From Alphaproteobacteria bacterium (GTDB lineage Bacteria; Pseudomonadota; Alphaproteobacteria; Rickettsiales; UBA8987): a stretch of DNA of 10,156 nt. Under the pieces are notes generated by a model, which was not told where the DNA came from, searched no databases, and saw only the letters and a list, made by a program, of their open reading frames with translations. Both the position numbers and the translations under genes were made by a program. The stretch covers positions 1-10,156 of the forward strand of contig DQGZ01000072.1 in NCBI GenBank assembly GCA_003531345.1. The letters run 5' to 3'. Positions 1-5,313 of the stretch are shown here, in pieces (the stretch's first letter is position 1; every line of letters starts with the position of its first letter).

Positions 1-1058
1 TAAGGGAGAGAGGTGGAACGGGGGCAAACAAATTAAATACATTTGTACCTCTGAATAATTGCAAAGCTGTTCTGGTAGGGTGCGTTGGTCCTAATACTGT
101 TAATTCTAAATTCGTTACTGATGGTCTGGAAAAAAATCAGGTTAAACTGAGTAACAGCGGTAAAACGCTATTATCAACCAGAAAAGGTTTGATAGTCACA
201 CTTAAAAATAAAAGTGACAGGACGGTGTTTAGTTTTTCGTATAATGCTCCATCGATTTATCAGGATTTAGATTTTTTAAAAAGCCAAATTGACAGATCAA
301 ACGGTGTTTTTATTGAATCTGCTCTAATAAATATGGCTGGAAGTAATGATGCTGGCAGAAAGAGCAGTTTTTCAGAGGTATTGGAGTATTGCAAAGAGAA
401 GGGAGTTGATATTTTTTTCTCCCCCCCTACCAAACAGGAGCTTGCTAATAAAAAAAACTTTCAGGCAGTATTTAATAAAGCATTCAGATATGCCAATACG
501 GTAGCAATGAATGAGAAAGAAGCTATTTGGGCAACAGCCGATCCTGGATTTAAAGGTGATGTGAACTTGCCAGATGATTTTAACTTTGGTGGCGGAATAG
601 ATGAAGTTCCTGATGAAAAACTAAAATCTGCTTTAAAGGCAATTCATGCAAAGGTTAAAGCAGAACCACAATCAGCTAATGGTAAGCCAAAAGTTGTATT
701 TGTCAGTGTTGGTAAGGCTGGGTCATTTGCCATTACAGAAAATCAAATTATTTTTAAGGAAGCAAAAAAAGTAATTCAGGTTGAGAACACAATAGGTGCT
801 GGTGATGCTTTTGCAGCTGGTGCAACTGCAAAATACGTACAGCAGATAAATAGTGGTGAAGAATTAAACTTGGAGGAAATGCTTATTACTGGAAATAATA
901 TTGCAGCAGCAGTAGTTCAGCAAAAAGGGGCGCAATTATCAAGTAAGGTTGTTGTTGCTGCGGCTGAGGATAAGGTTCCAACAAAAGGTTTGTTGGACAG
1001 AGTTACATCAGCGGTGCAAAAATTTATTTCAGGAGTTAAAGATACAATTTTTAGGTAA
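1..1058 (+). CDS. PfkB-family carbohydrate/nucleoside kinase, 5' end outside window
   Basis: The reading frame is open from base 3 to the TAA at 1056-1058, so the gene enters from the left and 351 residues are visible; the TTG at 189 is not a credible start because conserved sequence lies before it. The family transfers phosphate from ATP to a sugar or nucleoside hydroxyl in the cytoplasm. Visible signatures are an N-terminal GGTGAN stretch (bases 12-29), the VGCVGP strand-turn (75-92), AMNEKEA in the middle, a VFVSVGKAGS strand, and the C-terminal anion-hole motif NTIGAGDAF, whose catalytic Asp is codon 804-806. The usual DTxGAGD Asp is Asn here. The substrate cannot be read from sequence; the layout is adenosine/ribokinase-like. 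The C-terminus adds a short Lys-rich amphipathic tail. Homopolymers (T7 at 412-418, C7 at 421-427, A8 at 450-457) lie inside the frame. A small gene follows after 4 bp, probably in the same operon. Confidence 0.85.
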   Translation, partial: RERGGTGANKLNTFVPLNNCKAVLVGCVGPNTVNSKFVTDGLEKNQVKLSNSGKTLLSTRKGLIVTLKNKSDRTVFSFSYNAPSIYQDLDFLKSQIDRSNGVFIESALINMAGSNDAGRKSSFSEVLEYCKEKGVDIFFSPPTKQELANKKNFQAVFNKAFRYANTVAMNEKEAIWATADPGFKGDVNLPDDFNFGGGIDEVPDEKLKSALKAIHAKVKAEPQSANGKPKVVFVSVGKAGSFAITENQIIFKEAKKVIQVENTIGAGDAFAAGATAKYVQQINSGEELNLEEMLITGNNIAAAVVQQKGAQLSSKVVVAAAEDKVPTKGLLDRVTSAVQKFISGVKDTIFR

Positions 1059-1062
1059 AATT

Positions 1063-1308
1063 ATGAACTACGCAAAAAAAATATCGGAAATAAGCAATAG
1101 TGAATCAGTTTATTTCTTGAGGTTAAAAGACGAAAACACCTATTACTGGCACTATATAAAAGTTCCAAAAATAAAAGAATCTTTGTTAAAAAAACTAGAG
1201 CAGGGCAGCGAAATAGATGTTGCTACTCTAGGTCATATACTCGAATCTGGTTATGGGTTTTTACCATCTGATGAAGTAATCAAAAAATATGAGGCAGTTA
1301 CTCAATAA
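1063..1308 (+). CDS. 81-residue hypothetical protein, probably co-transcribed with the upstream kinase
   Basis: I do not recognise this protein. The frame can be extended upstream of the ATG at 1063, but that part overlaps the kinase gene out of frame. The ATG lies 4 bp after the kinase stop, with an AGG at 1053-1055 as a possible ribosome binding site, so translational coupling is likely. The product is small, charged and aromatic-rich in its first half (YFLRLKDENTYYWHYIKVP). A Lys/Glu helix follows (about residues 43-51), and the segment after it ends near GYGFLPSDEV. There is no signal peptide and no membrane segment, so it is probably cytoplasmic. The stop codon lies inside the terminator stem shared with the convergent pyrH gene. 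Confidence 0.65.
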   Translation: MNYAKKISEISNSESVYFLRLKDENTYYWHYIKVPKIKESLLKKLEQGSEIDVATLGHILESGYGFLPSDEVIKKYEAVTQ

Positions 1309-1312
1309 CTGC
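1282..1312 (-). terminator. Rho-independent terminator of pyrH, spanning both convergent stop codons
   Basis: A perfect 7-bp inverted repeat, GCAGTTA (1294-1300) and TAACTGC (1306-1312), encloses a 5-nt loop. Read on the minus strand, the hairpin is followed 6 nt later by a run of six T (complement of A6 at 1282-1287). The stem holds the stop of the small + gene (1306-1308), and its last base falls in the pyrH stop (1312-1314). On the + strand the following sequence is only loosely T-rich, so it is a better terminator for pyrH than for the kinase operon. Confidence 0.6.
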
Positions 1313-2016
1313 TACCTTATTATTGTACTTTTTCCCTTGCCGTTTATGGCTTTTTTAAAGCTGCCTTCTTCGTGCAGATCAAATACTACTATTGGCAGTT
1401 TGTTCTCTCTGGCTATTGCTATTGCGGCGCCGTCCATAACTTTTAGGTCGTCCTCAAGTACTTTTTTGTAGGTGAGTTCCTTGTAGTGTTTTGCGGTTTT
1501 ATTCTTTTTGGGGTCACTATCATATACGCCGTCAACCTGTGTGCCTTTGAACAATGCGTCGCACTCAAGCTCCATTGCCCTTAATGCCGCTGCGGTATCA
1601 GTGGTAAAATAAGGGTTGCCAGTACCAGCCGCACAAATAACTATCCGCCCTTTTTCCATATGCCTGATAGCACGCCTGCGGATAAATGCCTCACAAACCG
1701 TATCCATCGGTATAGCTGAAAGCACCCGTGTATATTTTCCCATACCTTCCAGAACATTCTGTAGTGCCAGTGAGTTCATAACAGTGGCAAGCATACCCAT
1801 ATAATCAGCGCCTGCACGCTCCATTCCAGCTTCTGCTGCTTTCATTCCACGGAAAAGATTACCAGCGCCAACCACAATGGAAACCTCAGCCCCCGTATCT
1901 ACAACATCAGCAATATCCTTGCATATGCGCTTTACCGTTGGCATATCAAGCCCGTAATGCTGGTCTCCCATTAATGCTTCGCCAGATAATTTGAGAAGGA
2001 TGCGTTTGAATTTCAT
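1312..2016 (-). CDS. pyrH: Uridylate (UMP) kinase
   Basis: PyrH phosphorylates UMP to UDP with ATP, the step that feeds all pyrimidine nucleotides. It is a cytoplasmic homohexamer of the amino-acid-kinase fold, unrelated to eukaryotic UMP/CMP kinases. The 234 residues match the family's usual length of about 240. Signatures are LLKLSGEAL (residues 7-15, phosphate-binding Lys9), VVGAGNLFRG (48-57), GTGNPYFTTDTAAALRA (131-147, the UMP/ATP site) and KGTQVDGVYDSDP (157-169). The ATG at 2016 gives the standard MKFKRILLKLSGEAL beginning. No strong ribosome binding site precedes it; a promoter candidate lies at 2064-2091. In many bacteria pyrH sits between tsf and frr; neither is beside it here, so it appears to be a stand-alone transcription unit ending in the hairpin at its stop codon. 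Confidence 0.96.
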   Translation of the reverse strand: MKFKRILLKLSGEALMGDQHYGLDMPTVKRICKDIADVVDTGAEVSIVVGAGNLFRGMKAAEAGMERAGADYMGMLATVMNSLALQNVLEGMGKYTRVLSAIPMDTVCEAFIRRRAIRHMEKGRIVICAAGTGNPYFTTDTAAALRAMELECDALFKGTQVDGVYDSDPKKNKTAKHYKELTYKKVLEDDLKVMDGAAIAIARENKLPIVVFDLHEEGSFKKAINGKGKSTIIR

Positions 2017-2063
2017 AAATTTTAAAGATACTGGATTTATTTTTTGGTTTTTTAATATCGCTG

Positions 2064-2091
2064 AGTATAAATAGCAAGTTCATACTTGCAA
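2064..2091 (-). promoter_or_regulatory. Candidate sigma-70 promoter for pyrH
   Basis: On the minus strand, TTGCAA (2086-2091) is followed after 16 bp by TATACT (2064-2069), with 4/6 and 5/6 matches to the -35 and -10 consensus. It would give a leader of about 40 nt before the pyrH ATG at 2016. The -35 hexamer is part of the shortened repeat copy at 2085-2118. This is inferred from consensus only. Confidence 0.45.
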
Positions 2092-2118
2092 TTAAGACAG
2101 GGGTTAATATTAGGGTGG
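2085..2118 (-). repeat. Partial third copy of the upstream repeat found at 3113 and 5214
   Basis: Bases 2085-2106 are identical to 3198-3219 and to 5299-5320 (22 bases). They continue with a diverged version of the TTAGGTATTAGGGG tail (TTAATATTAGGG here). The orientation is the same as in the two full copies, pointing leftward into pyrH. The part with the TTTACA/TATATT promoter and the CtrA-type box is absent. A separate short inverted repeat, GCAAGT-TCAT-ACTTGC, overlaps its start at 2074-2089. Confidence 0.7.
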
Positions 2119-2186
2119 TAAGGATTGGCTAGATGCAAGAATCTAACGGGTTGTTTATAGCAAAATCATCCAAAGAGTTAACGTTA

Positions 2187-2200
2187 ATGATAATTATCAT
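2187..2200. repeat. 14-bp perfect AT-rich palindrome in the pyrH/sigma-factor spacer
   Basis: ATGATAATTATCAT is perfectly self-complementary. The symmetry nearly extends outward, with GTTA on the left and CTAAC on the right, broken by one extra base. It lies about 170 bp upstream of pyrH and 110 bp past the sigma-factor stop. It could be a dimeric regulator site. It resembles Fur-type sequence but lacks the usual central spacer base. No function is shown. Confidence 0.35.
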
Positions 2201-2310
2201 CTAACCTGCTGAAATATTATAAATAGCGGCAATATAGGTTTTGTATACCACACTATTTAAATAATCCCCCACCTCATAAACCCCTCTATTTTTTACTGGA
2301 GATAAAAGGG

Positions 2311-3066
2311 TTAAATAATACCTCTATCTTTCTCATTATTAGGAACAGGCGATTTAAAAATCTCATATAACAATCTTGTTTCAGGCACTAAATCCTCATC
2401 TCCGCTAGACAAAGCAAAATCTTGTTTCACTTTTTCCCTAAGTCTACCTAACGCCGTTCTATATGCACTAGTATCAGGATTAAATCCGAATAATTTAAGA
2501 GCCTCCTTCTTTTCTACTCCGTTAGCAATTGCGAATAACGCATTTATGCAATTTTCAAAACTTTTTTTTCGGTATTTTGTAATTAAAAAATTTTTAATTT
2601 CTTCTGCTGAAACTTCATTTTCTGGATCAAATAATATATCTAGCGGACCGTCAGATTCATTATTTAATCTTACATATTCTTTAGCAAATTTACTTTCTTT
2701 CCCTCTGGCTCTGTAGGTATCTATTATTGCATTTTTCACAACATTGTAAATATAAGTAGATAGATTTGATTCCCCTCTGAACACATCTACTGAACTTGAT
2801 AATTTATCTAAAACAAATTCAAGATTCTCGTCGCTAGGATGCCCCCCCTTAAATCTACTAGCTACAACCTTAGAATATAACACCCTGCATATATACCCTA
2901 AACTACCCTTTAAGCTTTCAGAATCTTTGCATTTTTCATAAATTTTGTTGACCAGATTATTTATTTTTGCTGGCTCATTTTTACTAAATTCTTCTAACTC
3001 TTTAAGTAATTCAGTAGTAAAAAATTTAAGTTGTCCATTAAGTAAACTATCTATCGCTTTGCCCAT
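2311..3066 (-). CDS. Divergent ECF-like sigma-70 family sigma factor
   Basis: A predicted alternative sigma factor, 251 residues, that would direct RNA polymerase to a small set of promoters. Residues 96-121 (FRGESNLSTYIYNVVKNAII, then DTYRAR) match sigma region 2.3-2.4, the -10-recognising helix, with the typical F-x-G-x-S..T-W/Y-I/L-Y..N...D..R pattern. Residues about 170-216 (NALFAIANGVEKKEALKLFG through the TALGRLREKVKQD helix) match region 4, the -35 helix-turn-helix. Unusual parts are an N-terminal extension of about 50 residues, a loop with ASRFKGGHPS encoded partly by a G7 tract (2842-2848), and an acidic 35-residue C-terminal tail. No anti-sigma gene is adjacent. The ATG at 3066 has only a weak AAGAA-like ribosome binding site. 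Upstream lies one copy of the 121-bp promoter repeat that also precedes the neighbouring caspase-like gene. It could instead be a non-sigma DNA-binding protein that kept the fold. Confidence 0.75.
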   Translation of the reverse strand: MGKAIDSLLNGQLKFFTTELLKELEEFSKNEPAKINNLVNKIYEKCKDSESLKGSLGYICRVLYSKVVASRFKGGHPSDENLEFVLDKLSSSVDVFRGESNLSTYIYNVVKNAIIDTYRARGKESKFAKEYVRLNNESDGPLDILFDPENEVSAEEIKNFLITKYRKKSFENCINALFAIANGVEKKEALKLFGFNPDTSAYRTALGRLREKVKQDFALSSGDEDLVPETRLLYEIFKSPVPNNEKDRGII

Positions 3067-3118
3067 AAATATTTCATTATTCTTTTTTCAATTGGAACAT
3101 AAAAAAGCTAATAAATCG

Positions 3119-3133
3119 TTAATTTTAGGTTAA
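3119..3133 (-). promoter_or_regulatory. CtrA-type box overlapping the -10/start region, copy A
   Basis: The sequence is TTAA-N7-TTAA; on the minus strand the second half-site is followed by C, giving TTAA-N7-TTAAC. This is the full-length binding consensus of CtrA, the alphaproteobacterial cell-cycle regulator. It overlaps the end of the -10 (3132-3137) and covers the predicted start, a position where CtrA would be expected to repress. In AT-rich DNA this pattern can arise by chance. Confidence 0.4.
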
Positions 3134-3160
3134 TATACCACGAGGTGCCCTAAATGTAAA
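3132..3160 (-). promoter_or_regulatory. Predicted promoter of the sigma-factor gene
   Basis: On the minus strand, TTTACA (3155-3160), a 17-bp spacer and TATATT (3132-3137) each match the sigma-70 consensus at 5 of 6 positions with ideal spacing. Transcription would start near 3125, giving a leader of about 60 nt before the ATG at 3066. The same promoter is present base for base in copy B, except for one spacer position. Confidence 0.65.
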
Positions 3161-3171
3161 ATAATAATTGG

Positions 3172-3205
3172 TTGCAATCTCCATATTGCAATAATACCTT
3201 GCAAT
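3172..3205. promoter_or_regulatory. Triple TTGCAAT/ATTGCAA operator-like array, copy A
   Basis: TTGCAAT occurs at 3172-3178, its reverse complement at 3185-3191, and TTGCAAT again at 3199-3205; starts are 13 and 14 bp apart. The array ends 11 bp upstream of the -35 hexamer, a typical position for an activator. The first two heptamers form a 7-bp inverted repeat with a 6-bp centre. I do not recognise the regulator. Confidence 0.45.
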
Positions 3206-3307
3206 TAAGACAGGGGTTAGGTATTAGGGGGGGGTGGCTAAGTAAGCACAATTGTTTTTTTGAAAAAACTAAATCTTATAAAATTCAATTAGGTAAGGAA
3301 TGCTTAA

Positions 3308-5209
3308 TTAGTCACCTCTGTCTCTTTTTATCTGAATATTATTAGATTTTGAAAAATTGTTATAAGTAATTGTTGCTTCTGGTTTGTATTCAATATTTTC
3401 AAGGTTTATATCTGCCAGTTTTATATAAGCTTTTTGGATGTTTCCATTCATGCTAGTTTCAAAATTTATACTAATTCCTGTTAATTCAGCTGTTTCCCTT
3501 AAGATTTTTTTTTCCTCTTCAGTGAAGCCATCTAAGCTAGCATGCAAGACATTTTCCTTAAATGAATAGAAATCTGCAAATATATTTTTCTCACTCTGAA
3601 TCTCATTTATCTTGTTTAAAATAATATTCTTCCCATCAGTACCAAAGAGGTCTTCAAGCTGTCGATCATCCTTAAATTGTCCCAACTCATCTTCTCGTAT
3701 TATCCCTCGCTCTATAAAACCAGAAATTATTTTTGCCCCGCCTAGTTTTTTATCTTCACTATCGCTAGAACTAAAATTATAGAGCATTATCTTTCCTTCT
3801 TGCCTCAGCAAAATATCTTCTGGATAATACTCCATAGCATCAAGCTTTTCAAAATATGCTCTACAACTCTCATCTGATTTATCAAATGGAATTCGATAAT
3901 CATCTTCTAGAATAATTGAGCTGAACAGATTTTGATTTTTTTGAGCAAATTCAATAAAGTGTTTTGTAAATTCAGAGTTAACATCTACGTCATTTTGAGA
4001 TAGTGAAACAGCTAGGTCTTTCAAGTTTTGGTTACTTAAATTATCAAAAAAGTTAGGCCTTTGTTCAAATAGACTTTTTACAAAAAGTGAATCTGAAATT
4101 GACTTAAGTGTAAGAACGCCAATATTGTCAATAAGTTGCTTATCCGTAGAATGCGCTAAGAAGAGTCTGTTTAGTTCTTCATTATTGTGCCTTATAGCTT
4201 GAAAAAGATATTGGTCAAAATTTTCTTCTATAATAAATCCAGATTCAAGTATATCTCTAACCTTTGAAATATCTTTATTTTTTATACTAATTCCTGAAAG
4301 GGCTATATACATCTTCTCTGAGTTTTCAATATCTGCAATACTAGCATTCGGAGAATTATCTCCTGCCCAAGCTATATATTTTGCAAGGTTTTTATACATG
4401 TCAGGAATATCATCAATAGATTTAGCTTCAGATAAAAGAATAACCAATTTATTAAAATCCTCTGTATTTATATCAATAAAACCGTCTTGATCATTATTCC
4501 CCAAAATTTTAGATGCGGCGGCATAAAGTATATCAGATCTTCCTTGAGCATCTTTCTTAAAAAAATCACCAACTTTTCTGTTGAGATTAATTATGGTTTT
4601 TTCATTAATATTATCTGAAGATCTAACCATTATATAGGGGTTGGTCTGTATCGGGTTTAAGGAGATAAGACTCATTTGTAAGAGTGCATTGGCTGTTATA
4701 GGACCTTGGTAAACCCCGCTTTTCATATAGCTTATTATATTGCCTAGCTCTGATGCAGAAGATGGATTAAGCTCATCTGATAAAGTTGTCAGACCATTAA
4801 ATTTATCTAATTTTGTATCATTGAAATAGCTACCACCGTTGCAATTAATTATAAAAAGTTCATTATTTTGTTCCTTAGGGAGAAATGAGGTTAGATCCTT
4901 TGTTTTTAGGTTAACCCCAGCAAGGCTTTTATGAATCCCACCTTTTGCAACTGTACCATGGGTAAATATAACAGAAGTTATTTTTCTATCAGGCTCTTCC
5001 CTCAAAAAAATATCGTACTTTTCTTTGAGATATCTTTGTAAATCTTTCTCATCACCCTTAAAATCTCTTAGGTCTATTATATTTACATCAGGTTCATTTA
5101 ATCCAGTTGAAATGAAGCCAGACTTTAAATCTTCAATTGATGGAGTAAATGGACTGTTGTCCAGATTTTGTCCATAAATCACAAACACTCTAGGCTTATC
5201 TCCTGACAT
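3308..5209 (-). CDS. Putative caspase-like (clan CD) peptidase-domain protein with helical, partly ankyrin-like region
   Basis: I do not recognise the 633-residue protein as a whole. Its N-terminal ~165 residues read like an alpha/beta caspase-hemoglobinase fold. There is an opening strand VFVIYGQN (8-15), then hydrophobic strand TSVIFTHG, where His84-Gly85 fits the catalytic His-Gly, and then strand ELFIINCNGG, where Cys123 fits the catalytic Cys after a hydrophobic run, 39 residues after the His. This HG / hhhh-x-C pair is the signature of clan CD (caspases, gingipains, MARTX CPD). The middle and C-terminal parts are mostly helical; about 310-355 (NKDISKVRDILESG ... YLFQAIRHNNEELNRLFL) resembles a degenerate ankyrin repeat. 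There is no signal peptide and no membrane segment. ATG 5209 lacks a ribosome binding site; GTG 5188 has AGGAG 11 nt upstream and is an alternative. A copy of the 121-bp promoter repeat lies directly upstream. A secreted effector or a defence protease are both possible. Confidence 0.55.
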   Translation of the reverse strand: MSGDKPRVFVIYGQNLDNSPFTPSIEDLKSGFISTGLNEPDVNIIDLRDFKGDEKDLQRYLKEKYDIFLREEPDRKITSVIFTHGTVAKGGIHKSLAGVNLKTKDLTSFLPKEQNNELFIINCNGGSYFNDTKLDKFNGLTTLSDELNPSSASELGNIISYMKSGVYQGPITANALLQMSLISLNPIQTNPYIMVRSSDNINEKTIINLNRKVGDFFKKDAQGRSDILYAAASKILGNNDQDGFIDINTEDFNKLVILLSEAKSIDDIPDMYKNLAKYIAWAGDNSPNASIADIENSEKMYIALSGISIKNKDISKVRDILESGFIIEENFDQYLFQAIRHNNEELNRLFLAHSTDKQLIDNIGVLTLKSISDSLFVKSLFEQRPNFFDNLSNQNLKDLAVSLSQNDVDVNSEFTKHFIEFAQKNQNLFSSIILEDDYRIPFDKSDESCRAYFEKLDAMEYYPEDILLRQEGKIMLYNFSSSDSEDKKLGGAKIISGFIERGIIREDELGQFKDDRQLEDLFGTDGKNIILNKINEIQSEKNIFADFYSFKENVLHASLDGFTEEEKKILRETAELTGISINFETSMNGNIQKAYIKLADINLENIEYKPEATITYNNFSKSNNIQIKRDRGD

Positions 5210-5219
5210 GGTAAAATCG

Positions 5220-5234
5220 TTAATTTTAGGTTAA
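5220..5234 (-). promoter_or_regulatory. CtrA-type box overlapping the -10/start region, copy B
   Basis: TTAA (5220-5223), seven bases, TTAA (5231-5234), with a trailing C on the minus strand, identical to the copy A box and in the same place relative to the promoter. If it is bound by CtrA, both genes would be controlled together through the cell cycle. Confidence 0.4.
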
Positions 5235-5261
5235 TATACCACGGGGTGCCCTAAATGTAAA
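5233..5261 (-). promoter_or_regulatory. Predicted promoter of the caspase-like gene
   Basis: TTTACA (5256-5261), a 17-bp spacer and TATATT (5233-5238) on the minus strand, as in copy A. The expected start near 5226 leaves only about 17 nt before the ATG at 5209 with no Shine-Dalgarno, or about 38 nt before the GTG at 5188 with AGGAG at 5200-5204 in between. The second geometry looks more natural. Confidence 0.65.
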
Positions 5262-5272
5262 ATAATAATTGG

Positions 5273-5306
5273 TTGCAATCTCCATATTGCAATAATACCT
5301 TGCAAT
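5273..5306. promoter_or_regulatory. Triple TTGCAAT/ATTGCAA operator-like array, copy B
   Basis: Heptamers lie at 5273-5279 (TTGCAAT), 5286-5292 (ATTGCAA) and 5300-5306 (TTGCAAT), with the same spacing and the same distance from -35 as in copy A. Confidence 0.45.
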
Positions 5307-5313
5307 TAAGACA

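Larger units (their letters stand above)
3113..3233 (-). repeat. 121-bp upstream repeat, copy A (before the sigma-factor gene)
   Basis: Identical to 5214-5334 at 120 of 121 positions; the only difference is A at 3143 versus G at 5244. It starts 47 bp upstream of the sigma-factor ATG and contains, reading leftward, the TTGCAAT triad, a promoter and a CtrA-type box. At its far end is a G8 run (3227-3234), one base longer than in copy B. There are no terminal inverted repeats and no coding potential, so it looks like a copied regulatory segment and not a mobile element. Confidence 0.95.

Noticed and set aside
189..1058. Kinase gene starting at the TTG at 189
   Set aside because: The frame is open to base 3 and the upstream residues carry the PfkB N-terminal GGTGAN and VGCVGP motifs, so the gene begins outside the window.
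949..1308. Longer version (119 aa) of the small protein starting at 949
   Set aside because: The extra N-terminal part overlaps the kinase gene out of frame and has shadow-like composition; ATG 1063, directly after the kinase stop, is the natural start.
2187..2200. Fur box
   Set aside because: The Fur 7-1-7 pattern needs TGATAAT-N-ATTATCA; here the half-sites abut without the centre base, and the neighbouring genes have no iron role.
3077..3100. Seven-residue leader peptide (MFQLKKE) before the sigma-factor gene
   Set aside because: Such a tiny ORF is expected by chance in AT-rich DNA, has no ribosome binding site, and no attenuator hairpin accompanies it.
3113..3233. Insertion sequence or MITE
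   Set aside because: The block has no terminal inverted repeats, no target-site duplication and no transposase; it is tied to gene starts.
3259..3275. Terminator of the caspase-like gene (GTTTTTT/AAAAAAC inverted repeat)
   Set aside because: The stem is almost entirely A-T with a 2-nt loop, so it cannot form a stable hairpin.
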